From assembly GCA_947252915.1 (NCBI GenBank), contig CAMXWI010000002.1, positions 1 through 22,970 on the forward strand: 22,970 bases of DNA. The letters run 5' to 3'. Positions 1 to 8,427 of this stretch are shown piece after piece. Position 1 is the first letter of the stretch. Each line of letters begins with the position of its first letter. Source of the stretch: an uncultured Lactobacillus sp. (GTDB taxonomy: Bacteria > Bacillota > Bacilli > Lactobacillales > Lactobacillaceae). Both the position numbers and the translations under genes were made by a program. Below the pieces are notes generated by a model. That model saw only the letters and a program-made list of their open reading frames with translations. It was not told the DNA's origin and did no database searches.

Positions 1-28
1 CTCGTTATCATTGCGACAACGGTTATAT

Positions 29-57
29 ACTATAAATTACTCACTAGTGTTTGTCAA
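29..57 (-). promoter_or_regulatory. Leftward sigma-A promoter reading out of the window
   Basis: On the minus strand a consensus -35 TTGACA (52-57) is followed after 17 bases by TATAGT (29-34). The 8-base palindrome CACTAGTG lies inside the spacer and could be an operator. The gene it would drive lies left of position 1. Positions 58-135 are AT-rich and hold no gene that I can see. Confidence 0.6.
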
Positions 58-135
58 CAAAATATCATAAACTTTTTTAAGCTTTTTTCGATTTAGAAAA
101 TCAAGCTTAAATTCAAATATGAACTTTTAATCATT

Positions 136-170
136 AAAAATGGCGATGCAAATAAGCAGCGCCATTTTAT
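136..170 (-). terminator. Rho-independent terminator of the copper operon
   Basis: Directly after the copA stop, the minus strand can fold AAAATGGCG against CGCCATTTTT around a loop of about 15 bases, followed by a run of U. The T/A runs on both sides could let it work in both directions. Confidence 0.75.
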
Positions 171-176
171 TCTAAC

Positions 177-2084
177 TTAATTGATCTTTACTCGATTTAA
201 CATTAGTGACAAAGTAACCACAGAAACAGAACTAAACGCCATTGCCAGCGCCGCTATTTCTGGACTCAAAACCAATCCAAAACCAGCAAATAACCCAGCC
301 GCAATCGGAATGCCTACTACATTATAAATTAGTGACCAGAAAAGATTCAGCTTGATCCGCTCAAAAGTCTTCCGACTGATTTCTAATGCCTTAACTACTC
401 CTAAAAGGTCATTTTGCACTAACACAATTTCACCAGACTCAATCGCAATATCGATTCCTGAACCCATCGCTATTCCAACGTCTGCTTTTGCTAACGCTGG
501 CGCATCATTAATACCATCACCAACAAAAGCAACCTTGCCACTGTTTTGCTCCTGCGTCACATAGTCTGCCTTTTCGTTTGGTAATACTTCTGCAATTACC
601 TTTTGAACTCCTACTTGTCGACCGATTGTCGTAGCCACCGTTTGATTGTCTCCCGTTAACATCACCGTTCGTAACCCACGAGCATTTAATTTTTGAATTG
701 CTTCAGCACTCGTCGGCTTAGGTGCATCTTGAATTGCAATCAATCCCACTACTTGCTTTTTTAGCGAAACGGCTACCACAGTCTTAGCCTCTGATTCAAG
801 TTTCTTCCAACGATCTTTCAAATCATCACTCAATCGACTGACCATCTCTCGACGACCAACAAATGCAAGTTCACCCTTAATCATTCCCTGAACTCCATGA
901 CCGCGGACTGCTTTAAACTGATCGACCGGAGCGAATTGAATCTGTGTCTCCTTTGCTTTTCGAACGATCGCATCCGCTAACGGGTGTTCTGAAGCCTGCT
1001 CAAGACTCCCGGCAATTTGTAAAGTTAATCTTTGATCGCCAACCACATCCGTTACAACTGTTTTACCAGTAGTAATTGTACCAGTCTTATCGAAGATCAC
1101 CGCTTTTAGTTGATCAACAATTTCTAAGGCTTGTCCTTCTTTAATTAAAACTCCTAGCTTAGCCGCACGTCCAGTTCCAACCATCAACGCAGTCGGGGTC
1201 GCTAGACCTAACGCACAGGGACAAGCCATTACAATTACCGATACCGCATACAGCATCGCCTGAACCAGTGAGGCATACAAAAAAGTTGTCCAGATTGTAA
1301 AAGTTAGAATCGCGATAATTAGAACTGCCGGAACAAATAACTGTGAAATTTTATCCGTTAAATTTTGAATTGGTGCCCGACTCGTCTGTGCCTTCTTTAC
1401 CATTTCAACGATTTGCGCCAGCATAGTTTCTTGGCCCACCTTAGTAACACGCACTGCCAAGCGTCCTTCACCATTGATGGTCGCGCCAACAACCTGATCA
1501 TCAGGCCGCTTACTAACCGGCATACTTTCTCCTGTAATCATGGATTCGTTAACTGTTGATGAACCACTCGTTACAATCCCATCAAGCGGGATCTTTTCAC
1601 CTGGTTTGACGAGAACTTCATCGCCAACTTTAACTTGTTCAATTGGGGTAGCGATATATTGACCGTTTTTATGAACTAAGGCGTGTTTAACCTGTAAATC
1701 CAACAACTTTGCTAGTGCATTTGACGCCCGCCGATGCATTCGCTCTTCCATCAAATCGCCGAGCAAAACAAAAACAGTAATGAAGGCAGCACTTTCAAAA
1801 TAAACCGGTCGGCCTGTAGTCATGGCAAAAATGCTATACCCATAAGAAATCAGCGTTCCAATTGCAACTAGGGTGTTCATATTTGCATTATGTCTTAAAA
1901 ACGCTGCCCATGCGCTAACCCAATACGGCCACGCACCAACAACCATAACTACTGTCGTCACTATAAATGCCATTGCTTCATAGTGGGGAATCATGAAGTG
2001 GAAAGGCATCAAAATCATTTGAATTAACAAAGGGAGGCTGAATATTAATGAAATCCAAAACCGTTTCTGTATGTTAAGCCGCAT
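177..2084 (-). CDS. copA: Copper-exporting P1B-type ATPase CopA
   Basis: 635-residue membrane ATPase that probably exports Cu(I). Visible parts: four N-terminal membrane segments (about 9-31, 38-60, 69-88, 93-110), actuator motif TGES (184-187), the membrane metal-binding CPC (288-290), phosphorylation motif DKTGT (332-336, Asp332), the SEHPL nucleotide-domain motif (365-369), GDGIND (522-527), and two final membrane segments with Tyr-Asn (587-588) and MAFSS (615-619). CPC plus YN plus MxxSS is the Cu(I) P1B-1 signature; CopB-type pumps usually have CPH. There is no N-terminal HMA or His-rich metal-binding domain: the protein starts almost directly with the first membrane helix. The start ATG overlaps the stop of the upstream cupredoxin gene by one base (TAATG), so the two are translationally coupled. 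Function is confident; the substrate rests on motifs only. Confidence 0.9.
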   Translation of the reverse strand: MRLNIQKRFWISLIFSLPLLIQMILMPFHFMIPHYEAMAFIVTTVVMVVGAWPYWVSAWAAFLRHNANMNTLVAIGTLISYGYSIFAMTTGRPVYFESAAFITVFVLLGDLMEERMHRRASNALAKLLDLQVKHALVHKNGQYIATPIEQVKVGDEVLVKPGEKIPLDGIVTSGSSTVNESMITGESMPVSKRPDDQVVGATINGEGRLAVRVTKVGQETMLAQIVEMVKKAQTSRAPIQNLTDKISQLFVPAVLIIAILTFTIWTTFLYASLVQAMLYAVSVIVMACPCALGLATPTALMVGTGRAAKLGVLIKEGQALEIVDQLKAVIFDKTGTITTGKTVVTDVVGDQRLTLQIAGSLEQASEHPLADAIVRKAKETQIQFAPVDQFKAVRGHGVQGMIKGELAFVGRREMVSRLSDDLKDRWKKLESEAKTVVAVSLKKQVVGLIAIQDAPKPTSAEAIQKLNARGLRTVMLTGDNQTVATTIGRQVGVQKVIAEVLPNEKADYVTQEQNSGKVAFVGDGINDAPALAKADVGIAMGSGIDIAIESGEIVLVQNDLLGVVKALEISRKTFERIKLNLFWSLIYNVVGIPIAAGLFAGFGLVLSPEIAALAMAFSSVSVVTLSLMLNRVKIN

Positions 2085-2467
2085 TATTTAACAACAACCT
2101 TTCCGTGAAACATATTCATCCCACAAGCAAAGTCAACGTTACCAGCTTGGTCAGTAGGAATATTGATACTAGTCACCTTTTGCTTTGTTAGATCACGATC
2201 GACTCCCAATTTATCAAAGACCACATGTGAGAGACAGGCGGTTGAATCCTTCATTTCAAAGTTAAGTGTTGCTGGAACTCCCTTTTTCAAAATAATGGTT
2301 TCTGGAGAGTATCCACCTTTAACCACCACTGTTGCCTCTTGATGGTTATTTTGGGCTTGGGCAGTTTCAACCGCCTGTTCATGTTTACCAAAGAACCACC
2401 AAATAATTGTCCCAATTAATAGAACCGCAATCACTAAAATCATCATTGTTTGCATCGCTCTCGCCAT
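2084..2467 (-). CDS. Membrane-anchored cupredoxin-domain protein
   Basis: Small protein (up to 127 residues) with one N-terminal membrane anchor (about residues 9-27), a short linker, then a cupredoxin-like beta domain (about 46-127). Likely metal ligands are Cys78 and His81 and the CGMNMFHG motif at 115-122 (Cys115, Met117/119, His121), typical of the small cupredoxins found beside bacterial copper ATPases. It probably sits outside the membrane and binds or hands over copper. It is the first gene of a two-gene operon with copA. Start choice is uncertain: the AAAAGG ribosome site abuts the first ATG (2467), and Met5 (2455), 12 bases further, is equally possible. Role in copper handling is inferred from domain and context. 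Confidence 0.8.
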   Translation of the reverse strand: MARAMQTMMILVIAVLLIGTIIWWFFGKHEQAVETAQAQNNHQEATVVVKGGYSPETIILKKGVPATLNFEMKDSTACLSHVVFDKLGVDRDLTKQKVTSINIPTDQAGNVDFACGMNMFHGKVVVK

Positions 2468-2474
2468 CCTTTTC

Positions 2475-2534
2475 GTTTACGCGTGTAATCTTAATTTGTA
2501 TTATTAGTTTAGTTCCAGTGTTTACGTTTGTCAA
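2475..2534 (-). promoter_or_regulatory. Copper operon promoter with two repeated operator-like motifs
   Basis: Minus-strand promoter: -35 TTGACA (2529-2534), 17-base spacer, -10 TAAACT (2506-2511). Read on the plus strand, the motif GTTTACG-N2-TGTNAA occurs twice: 2520-2534, covering the -35, and 2475-2489, between the -10 and the ribosome site. Each is an imperfect inverted repeat resembling the TACA-N2-TGTA core of CopY-family cop boxes. Two boxes around one promoter is the known CopY layout in Enterococcus. No copY-like regulator gene is present in the window, so the assignment is inference. Confidence 0.55.
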
Positions 2535-2544
2535 CACCAAGCCA

Positions 2545-2576
2545 ATAAAAAATGACCAAGCACCTGCTCAGTCATT
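2545..2576 (-). terminator. Terminator of the DUF975 gene
   Basis: The minus strand forms a near-perfect 12-base-pair hairpin (AATGACTGAGCA paired with TGCTTGGTCATT, two G-U pairs) followed by TTTTTT. It separates the DUF975 gene from the copper promoter immediately downstream. Confidence 0.75.
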
Positions 2577-2602
2577 TTTCTTCTATAAATAGTGATTATT
2601 AA

Positions 2603-3520
2603 TTATTTTTGACCAGTTAATTCTTCAACTGATTTAAAGGTCCCTGCAAAAATGGTATCCAGATTTTGCTTAGGCGCTGTTTGTTGATAGTAAAGTGCTG
2701 TTGCTGCATAAGTTACCGGCAACCAAGCCACTACCCCAAGAAAAGCAACGATAAAGCCAAACCAAATCCAGAAGTTAGTGGCAGTGTAAATACCATAGTA
2801 ACCAAGGCCACCAAAGATGGCAAGCCAAACGACAATTGGTAACACAATCGTGATAACTGCAATTAGCAATAGGTTCCACTTTAAGCCGCGCATAAACCGC
2901 TTACTTGCCGTTAAAGCATGCCGCATTGATTGTCCCAGAAATTCAGGGCGCTGGTCATTATATAAGAAATAAGCTTGAGAATATTGCAATGACTTCCAGA
3001 TCACCAAAAGTAAGTTCAATCCGCGGCAGGTAATAACGACCGCCTGATTACGTGCAAAAATTCCCGCAACAATATCCAATGGGAGCGTCCACAGGAACAT
3101 GAACAGGCCGATATACAATGCCAGACGCCATAGTTGGTTTTTGTTCAGCCGCTTATATTGCGCCCAAATGCTCGTTGCCGTCACCTTGGTATCTGTGTTA
3201 CGAAAACGGGCAACATACGCATATTGAATTGCTGCTTGAATAAATCCATAGAAAAAATTCACTGCTAGTATGAGCACTAATGCAACCAACAATTCTAATA
3301 ATGCTAGTCCGATTGCGCCAGCTGAAGTCATACCATACATAACCATCATGATGTTCATCATAATTGAACTTGCAATCCCTTGGAAAAAGAACATCAAGAT
3401 TGCACTGAGGGCGATAAAAATAATAAAGAAACCACCCACTGGCCACAGAGCGTTAAAGTATTCGCCCTTCATGCTGGACCTTAATTCAGCAATAAAACCT
3501 TTTAAAGAAACTTTTTTCAT
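2603..3520 (-). CDS. DUF975 family integral membrane protein
   Basis: 305-residue polytopic membrane protein resembling DUF975, a Firmicutes family of unknown function. A basic N-terminus (MKKVSLKGF) is followed by about six hydrophobic segments, with soluble parts around the ARFRNTDTKV and YNDQRPEFLGQSMRHAL regions; the latter, just before an SxxxMRGxKWNL stretch, looks like the conserved core of the family. I place the start at 3520 and not at 3541, because the sequence AGAGGAGAG just upstream is the ribosome site and lies inside the longer frame. It is monocistronic, with a terminator after it and its own promoter. No function can be assigned. Confidence 0.75.
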   Translation of the reverse strand: MKKVSLKGFIAELRSSMKGEYFNALWPVGGFFIIFIALSAILMFFFQGIASSIMMNIMMVMYGMTSAGAIGLALLELLVALVLILAVNFFYGFIQAAIQYAYVARFRNTDTKVTATSIWAQYKRLNKNQLWRLALYIGLFMFLWTLPLDIVAGIFARNQAVVITCRGLNLLLVIWKSLQYSQAYFLYNDQRPEFLGQSMRHALTASKRFMRGLKWNLLLIAVITIVLPIVVWLAIFGGLGYYGIYTATNFWIWFGFIVAFLGVVAWLPVTYAATALYYQQTAPKQNLDTIFAGTFKSVEELTGQK

Positions 3521-3559
3521 TCTTTTCTCTCCTCTTAACATTTCGCAAAACTATGCTTT

Positions 3560-3565
3560 ATCATA
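3560..3565 (-). promoter_or_regulatory. Extended -10 promoter element of the DUF975 gene
   Basis: On the minus strand TGC-TATGAT is an extended -10 element about 40 bases upstream of the DUF975 start. No good -35 is seen, which fits extended -10 promoters. An inverted repeat CTATG/CATAG (3551-3566) overlaps it. Confidence 0.4.
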
Positions 3566-3585
3566 GCACAAGCTAACGAACTTAA

Positions 3586-3618
3586 CATAACAAAACACGG
3601 CTGATTTCTCAACCGTGT
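3586..3618 (-). terminator. Terminator of the aminotransferase gene
   Basis: Minus-strand hairpin ACACGGTTGA / TCAGCCGTGT with a short loop, followed by TTTTGTTATGTT. It lies about 40 bases after the aminotransferase stop. Confidence 0.65.
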
Positions 3619-3656
3619 CATGATTGTTTTAAATAAATTTCGTATTTTAATCACAA

Positions 3657-4832
3657 TTACTTTTGCTGATCAGCGCAATACTTCGCTAGCCGCGTCATTG
3701 CTTCTTTGATTTTATCCAGCGCTGTCGCATAGCTAAAACGAATGTAATGTTCCCCGCCCTTACCAAAGTAAGAGCCTGGCGTTGCGGCTACTTTAGCTTT
3801 CTTAGCCATATCATAGGCAAGCTGCTCATCATCTTGGTCTAGAAAACCAGGAATCCGAGCAAAGATATAAAATGCTCCTTGAGGTGCCGTGCACTGCCAC
3901 CCCATCTTCGATAGCGCTGACTTCATTACATCCCGACGTTTTATGTACGCCTCTTCCATCGGTCGATAATCTTCACGGCCGTTTGTTAGAGCCTCTTGGG
4001 CTGCATCCTGAACAAAAGTGGCCACGTCTGTCACCGCAAATGCATGAACTTTAAAGATATTCGCTACAACATCCTTTGGTGCCGCCAAGTAGCCAACTCG
4101 CCAACCAGTCATTGCATAGCTCTTAGAAAGTCCGTTGACTAGAATTGTCTGTTCCGGTAATGACTTGGTAATGGAAGCAGCTTGACCATCGTACCAAAGT
4201 TCACTGTAGATTTCATCCGCTAGAATAAAGATGTTCTTGCCCCGTACTAAATCAGCAATTGCATCTAATTCCGCTTGATTCATCGCCACTCCCGTTGGAT
4301 TAGATGGGTTAACTACCACAACGGCCTTAACCCGATCACCATACTTAGCCAAATAAGGTTTTAAAATTTCTGGAGTGAGGCGGAAGTTTGCAGGTGAAGT
4401 GTCGACTTCCACGGGTGTTCCGCCAGCAATGGCCACGTCAGCAGTATAAATCGAAAACGTTGGTGTCGGCACTAATACAACATCACCCGGATTAACAATT
4501 GCATTCAATGCCGCAAACGCTCCTTCGTTGACCCCATTCGTCACCAAAATTTGCGTCTGAGGGTCATAATTAACTCCCGTCGTGTCCTTTAGATAGTCAC
4601 TCACTGCTTTTAATAAGCCAGCAGTTCCACGTTGTGGAGCATAATGAGTATGATTATTCTCAATCGCTCGGATTCCCGCCTGTTTAATATGTTCCGGCGT
4701 ATTGAAGTCCGGTTCACCAATCGTTAACTGAATAATGTTATCAATCGTGCTCGTAAATTGAGAAAAATCAAAAATCTTTTGACTCGGCACATTTTGTAAT
4801 GAATCACGCATGTGTTTACTCATTTCAACCAT
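3657..4832 (-). CDS. Class I/II PLP-dependent aminotransferase
   Basis: 391-residue fold-type I aminotransferase of the aspartate aminotransferase superfamily. Visible active-site features: substrate-loop IGEPDFNTP (38-46), Asn176 in NPSNPTG, Asp206 in LADEIY (pyridine nitrogen contact), Schiff-base Lys237 in SKSYAMTGWR, Arg245 (phosphate), and C-terminal carboxylate-binding Arg365 in YIRFSYA. Length is full for the family. Lactic acid bacterial relatives are variously named aromatic aminotransferase (AraT) or N-acetyl-diaminopimelate aminotransferase (PatA); the sequence alone does not decide, so no symbol is given. Start 4832 has a GAGGGGG ribosome site nine bases upstream. It is a single-gene unit, divergent from the bile salt hydrolase-like gene. 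Confidence 0.85.
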   Translation of the reverse strand: MVEMSKHMRDSLQNVPSQKIFDFSQFTSTIDNIIQLTIGEPDFNTPEHIKQAGIRAIENNHTHYAPQRGTAGLLKAVSDYLKDTTGVNYDPQTQILVTNGVNEGAFAALNAIVNPGDVVLVPTPTFSIYTADVAIAGGTPVEVDTSPANFRLTPEILKPYLAKYGDRVKAVVVVNPSNPTGVAMNQAELDAIADLVRGKNIFILADEIYSELWYDGQAASITKSLPEQTILVNGLSKSYAMTGWRVGYLAAPKDVVANIFKVHAFAVTDVATFVQDAAQEALTNGREDYRPMEEAYIKRRDVMKSALSKMGWQCTAPQGAFYIFARIPGFLDQDDEQLAYDMAKKAKVAATPGSYFGKGGEHYIRFSYATALDKIKEAMTRLAKYCADQQK

Positions 4833-4877
4833 TAATAACGACCCCCTCGGTAGAATAAATTACTAACCACTACTATT

Positions 4878-4907
4878 ATTATAAAGCAAATCCTTTTTCG
4901 TTGACAA
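4878..4907 (-). promoter_or_regulatory. Promoter of the aminotransferase gene
   Basis: Minus strand: -35 TTGTCA (4902-4907), 18-base spacer, -10 TATAAT (4878-4883). Its -35 shares five bases with the plus-strand TTGACA at 4901-4906, so the divergent promoters overlap. Confidence 0.65.
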
Positions 4908-4932
4908 AAAAGGGCTTATAATTGACTAAAAT
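4901..4932 (+). promoter_or_regulatory. Promoter region of the bile salt hydrolase-like gene
   Basis: TTGACA at 4901-4906 is a perfect -35. The -10 is not clear: TAAAAT at 4927-4932 is 20 bases away and TATAAT at 4918-4923 only 11. An alternative pair is TTGACT (4922) with TACTCT (4944). The region surely contains the promoter, but the exact element is unresolved. Confidence 0.4.
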
Positions 4933-4970
4933 CGTTTTATAAGTACTCTATCAGGAAAGGATGTCTTATT

Positions 4971-5957
4971 ATGTGTACTGCAATGAGTTTTACTGTGGCT
5001 AATCATCATTATTTTGGCCGCAATCTGGATTTAGAATTATCATACGGCCAACAGGTGGTGATTACACCACGTAACAAGCCGTTCAATTTTCACGAAGTTG
5101 ATGATCTTAATCAACATTATGCCTTAATCGGGGTTGCTGCTGTGATGAATGACTATCCCTTATACTTCGACGCTGCCAATGAGCACGGACTAGCAATGGG
5201 TGGCCTTAATTATCCTGACAATGCTTTCTACGCTGACAGCAAAGCTGGGGCCAAAAATGTGGCCTCCTTTGAATTAATCCCATGGGTTTTAGGTCAATGT
5301 GCAACTGTTGATGAAGCTAAAAAATTATTAACGAATGTCAACGTTACTAACCGGCAATTCAGTCCTGACTTGCCGGCTTCTCCATTACACTGGTTAATTG
5401 CTGATCAAACATCCGCCATTGTCGTTGAAAGCGATCGCGATGGTGTCCATGTTTATGACGATCCCGTTGGTGTATTAACTAATAACCCTTCATTCCCCAA
5501 GCAACTCTTCAACCTCAATAATTACCGTACTTTATCAGCTAACACCCTTGCAAACACCTTTTCTGACCAAGTCAACTTAACTGATTACAGTCGTGGATTA
5601 GGTACTCGTAACCTCCCTGGTGGAATGGATGCTGAAAGTCGTTTTGTTCGGGCTACCTTTAATAAATACAATGCCAACTGGCCAGAGCATGATGAAATTG
5701 CCAACATTACTCAATTATTCCACGTAATGCATTCGGTCGAACAGCAAAGCGGTCTTGACCAAGTTGCAACTAACCCCGCTAAGTTTGAATACACAATTTA
5801 CACGGTCGGCTATGATCTAGATGAGGGAAGCCTTTACTACACAACCTACACCAACAATCAAATCAACTGTGTGGATATGAATAAGGTCGACTTAGCTGGT
5901 GAGCAATTAACTTCTTACCCATTTATTAATCAACAAGCAATCAATCATGTGAACTAA
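4971..5957 (+). CDS. bsh: Choloylglycine hydrolase family enzyme, probable bile salt hydrolase
   Basis: 328-residue Ntn-hydrolase that probably deconjugates glycine- or taurine-linked bile salts in the cytoplasm. Removal of Met1 would expose the nucleophile Cys2 (MCTAMSF). The other family active-site residues are present: Arg17 and Asp20 in GRNLD, Asn80 in GLNYPDN, Asn171 in LTNNPSF and Arg224 in ESRFVRA. The loop GLGTRNLPGG (209-218) corresponds to the region linked to glyco/tauro preference in this family; I cannot call the preference. Penicillin V acylases are the close alternative, but the asparagines and the MDAESRF region favour bile salt hydrolase. The ribosome site AGGAAAGG is 10 bases before the ATG. 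It is the only plus-strand gene and stands alone, with its own terminator. A gut habitat is suggested, not proven. Confidence 0.85.
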   Translation: MCTAMSFTVANHHYFGRNLDLELSYGQQVVITPRNKPFNFHEVDDLNQHYALIGVAAVMNDYPLYFDAANEHGLAMGGLNYPDNAFYADSKAGAKNVASFELIPWVLGQCATVDEAKKLLTNVNVTNRQFSPDLPASPLHWLIADQTSAIVVESDRDGVHVYDDPVGVLTNNPSFPKQLFNLNNYRTLSANTLANTFSDQVNLTDYSRGLGTRNLPGGMDAESRFVRATFNKYNANWPEHDEIANITQLFHVMHSVEQQSGLDQVATNPAKFEYTIYTVGYDLDEGSLYYTTYTNNQINCVDMNKVDLAGEQLTSYPFINQQAINHVN

Positions 5958-5978
5958 AATCTAAAACACCTGATCCAC

Positions 5979-6036
5979 AAATAGGGTTCCAACGCTCGGT
6001 AAGACCGAACTTCTGGAACCCTATTTTGTTTTTTAT
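5979..6036 (+). terminator. Terminator of the bile salt hydrolase-like gene
   Basis: AATAGGGTTCCA pairs with TGGAACCCTATT across a loop that itself contains CGGT/ACCG, followed on the plus strand by TTTTGTTTTTT. It also separates this gene from the convergent cls pseudogene, whose ancestral stop (6033) falls inside the T tail. Confidence 0.8.
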
Positions 6037-7520
6037 AAGATGGGCGACAATAACCGTGAGAAGTACTCTTTAAATTGGTGCCATCTGGTTTGTTGATCAA
6101 AGTATTCCGGCGTCAGTCGTGTGGATTGTTGTAAATCTTGTTCAAATGCGTCCCGCTAACTCATGACTATAAGTAAAGGCATTCACTTCAAAATTCAAAC
6201 TAAAGCTTCGATAATCCATATTGGCTGAACCGACCGATGCTAACGTGCCATCAGCCACCATGGTCTTGGCGTGAATAAAGCCATGATCATACTTATAAAC
6301 TTTAACCCCGTTATTAACCAGGTACTTAGCATAATACTCCGTGGCCCGGTAAACAAATGGATGATCAGGTTTACATGGAATCATCACGCGCACGTCCACT
6401 CCACTGTGGGCCGCAATGATTAACGCTTCTAGAACTGCAGGTTCCGGGATTAAGTACGGCGTTTGAATATAAACATACTGCGTTGCTCGACTAATGAGGT
6501 TTTCATACCCTCGCCGAATCGCAAATCGTTGATTATCCGGCCCTGATGAAACAATCTGCATTGGAACAAATTCATGACGTTGCATGTCTTCACTCGTTGG
6601 GCGCTTAATTGTAAAACTTCCTAAAGTATGATCTAGATTCATTTTAGGGAGTCGAGAACGTCGGCAACTAGTATTCCAGTCCATTGCGAACCGCACTTCC
6701 ATAATCTGAGCTGCCTGACCAGCTACCCGCAGATGAGTATCCCGCCAATACCCGAACTTGGGGGCCAGACCGAGGTATTGATCACCAATATTAAAACCAC
6801 CAATATAACCGACTTGATGATCAATAATTACTAACTTACGGTGTAAATGATAGTTCATCCGCGGGGTCATAAACCAATGTGCTGGAGCTGAAACGAATGG
6901 TTGGGCATCACCGCCCAGTTCCCGTAAGTGTGCAAAAAAGCTTGGCTTGGTCCCACGCGAACCACTTGTATCATAGAGAACACGGACTTTAACCCCACGA
7001 CTCGCAGCCTTTTCTAAAGCCTGTAAAACCCGGTTTCCTAAACCATCATCATAAAAAGTATAGTATTCCAGGCTAATCATGGATTGAGCATGATTAAGAT
7101 CATCAATTAGGTGGGCAAACTTAACGTGCCCGTCAGTAAATAATTCCACTTGATTATCAAACGTAATTAAAGATTCACTATTATTTAATAGTGCCTGGAC
7201 CATCATCCGGTCCTTAGTATGTTTGACGGCCGCTGGTAGGAGACGATGCTTATTAATTAACCGATGCTGTTTTTTTTAAAATGTTCTTGAACCTTTTGGT
7301 CTTCTGCACGCATCGTAAAAATATCGTCCTGGGAAAGCTGACGACCAAAGATCAAATAAATAATAAAGCCAACTACCGGAAAGACCGTCAATACTAGCAA
7401 CCATGCCCAGGTGGAAGCAATATCCCGGCGACTACGGAAAACCGTCCAAATCGCAAACCCAATATTAATCAGCCATAATACTTCGATTACTCGTCTAATG
7501 ACATCCCATGTCCAAACCAT
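6033..7520 (-). pseudogene. cls: Cardiolipin synthase, broken by two frame disruptions
   Basis: Phospholipase D-type cardiolipin synthase, which joins two phosphatidylglycerols at the membrane. The gene is split over three frames. Part 1 (7520-7257) encodes two membrane helices and the PLDc_N-like region, and goes out of frame at an A8 run (7270-7277); one more A restores continuity into part 2. Part 2 carries both HKD motifs: HRKLVIID...GGFN and HAKTMVAD...GSANMD. It stops early at 6142. Part 3 (6149-6033) continues in another frame as AFEQDLQQSTRLTPEYF and ends SRLLSPIL, the normal C-terminus of Lactobacillus enzymes; a few codons around 6150 appear to be missing. Two separate lesions make a functional product unlikely, though a sequencing error in the A run cannot be excluded. 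Ribosome site GGGAG precedes 7520; no promoter is visible, as the gpmA terminator lies just upstream. Confidence 0.85.
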
Positions 7521-7555
7521 TTTTCTGCTCCCTTCGGCTCGATTGAACCATTTGC

Positions 7556-7590
7556 AAAATAAAAGGCTGAGTTAAGACCCAGCCTTTTAT
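7556..7590 (-). terminator. Terminator of gpmA
   Basis: AAAAGGCTGGGTC / AACTCAGCCTTTT hairpin with U-rich flanks, about 15 bases after the gpmA stop. Confidence 0.8.
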
Positions 7591-7605
7591 TATTACTCAT
7601 CAACA

Positions 7606-8301
7606 TTAGTCGATGTCGTACTTTTCCTTATCCAACACATTTAACTTGTCGTCGAAGGTGTAAACAACTGGTTGGCCAGTTGCCATTTCCAAGTTCATGA
7701 TGTCTTCATCAGAGATTTGTTCAATGTACTTGGAGAGCGCACGTAATGAGTTACCGTGTGCTGCAATAATAACGTTCTTGTTATCCAAAAGCTTTGGCGC
7801 AATTTCATCTTGCCACAATGGAATAACCCGTTCCAAAGTAACCTTTAAGTTTTCACCACCCGGAATTGCCCGTGGGTCTAAGTTAGCGTAACGACGATCC
7901 TTAGCAGCAGAACCTTCGTCATCTGCCCCCAGTAATGGTGGTAAAACATCGTATGAACGACGCCAAATGTGGACTTGTTCGTCACCGTACTTTTCAGCAG
8001 CCTTCTTCTTATTGTGGCCTTGAAGTGCACCGTAGTGACGTTCGTTTAAACGCCACGTCTTAAATTCTGGGATCCAAAGTTGATCACATTCTTCAAGAGC
8101 GTAGTGCAGAGTCTTGATTGCCCGCTTCAAAACTGAAGTATAGGCGTAATCAAATTGCAAGCCATGTTCAGCAATCGCCTTACCAGCAGCCTTGGCTTGT
8201 TCAACACCCTTTTCACTTAAATCAACATCAACCCAACCAGTAAATTGGTTTGAAAGGTTCCATTCACTTTGACCGTGACGAATCAATACTAATTTAGCCA
8301 T
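7606..8301 (-). CDS. gpmA: 2,3-bisphosphoglycerate-dependent phosphoglycerate mutase
   Basis: Cytoplasmic glycolytic enzyme interconverting 3- and 2-phosphoglycerate. Histidine phosphatase fold: phospho-acceptor His9 in [10 protein letters not shown], Glu87 in RLNERHYG, second catalytic His182 in [10 protein letters not shown]; 231 residues is normal for the dPGM family. I use the ATG at 8301 ([10 protein letters not shown]); a TTG two codons upstream (8307) is open but lies only four bases from the AGAGG ribosome site. It is downstream of purD but has its own promoter and terminator, so it is probably a separate, strongly expressed unit. Confidence 0.95.
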   Translation of the reverse strand: MAKLVLIRHGQSEWNLSNQFTGWVDVDLSEKGVEQAKAAGKAIAEHGLQFDYAYTSVLKRAIKTLHYALEECDQLWIPEFKTWRLNERHYGALQGHNKKKAAEKYGDEQVHIWRRSYDVLPPLLGADDEGSAAKDRRYANLDPRAIPGGENLKVTLERVIPLWQDEIAPKLLDNKNVIIAAHGNSLRALSKYIEQISDEDIMNLEMATGQPVVYTFDDKLNVLDKEKYDID

Positions 8302-8355
8302 GTCCAATTGACCTCTTTCTTCTTAAATCTCGCAATAAAAATGCATTACCCCAAT

Positions 8356-8384
8356 ATTTTAATCCATTCGGAAATAAATTCCAA
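8356..8384 (-). promoter_or_regulatory. Promoter of gpmA
   Basis: Minus strand: -35 TTGGAA (8379-8384), 17-base spacer, -10 TAAAAT (8356-8361), about 55 bases before the gpmA start. No strong terminator separates it from purD, so readthrough from the pur operon is also possible. Confidence 0.6.
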
Positions 8385-8427
8385 TAGGTAGCAAGTGGTT
8401 GACCCAATTTTTATTTACACCTGCTTA

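Noticed and set aside
72..115. AT-rich inverted repeat with AAGCTT arms and GATTT/AAATC core
   Set aside because: Arms are short and self-complementary with no U tract suited to a terminator; such repeats arise readily in AT-rich spacers.
8390..8427. Possible terminator after purD (AGCAGGTG / CACTTGCT)
   Set aside because: The loop is about 24 bases, one pair is G-U and no U tract follows, so it is too weak to call.
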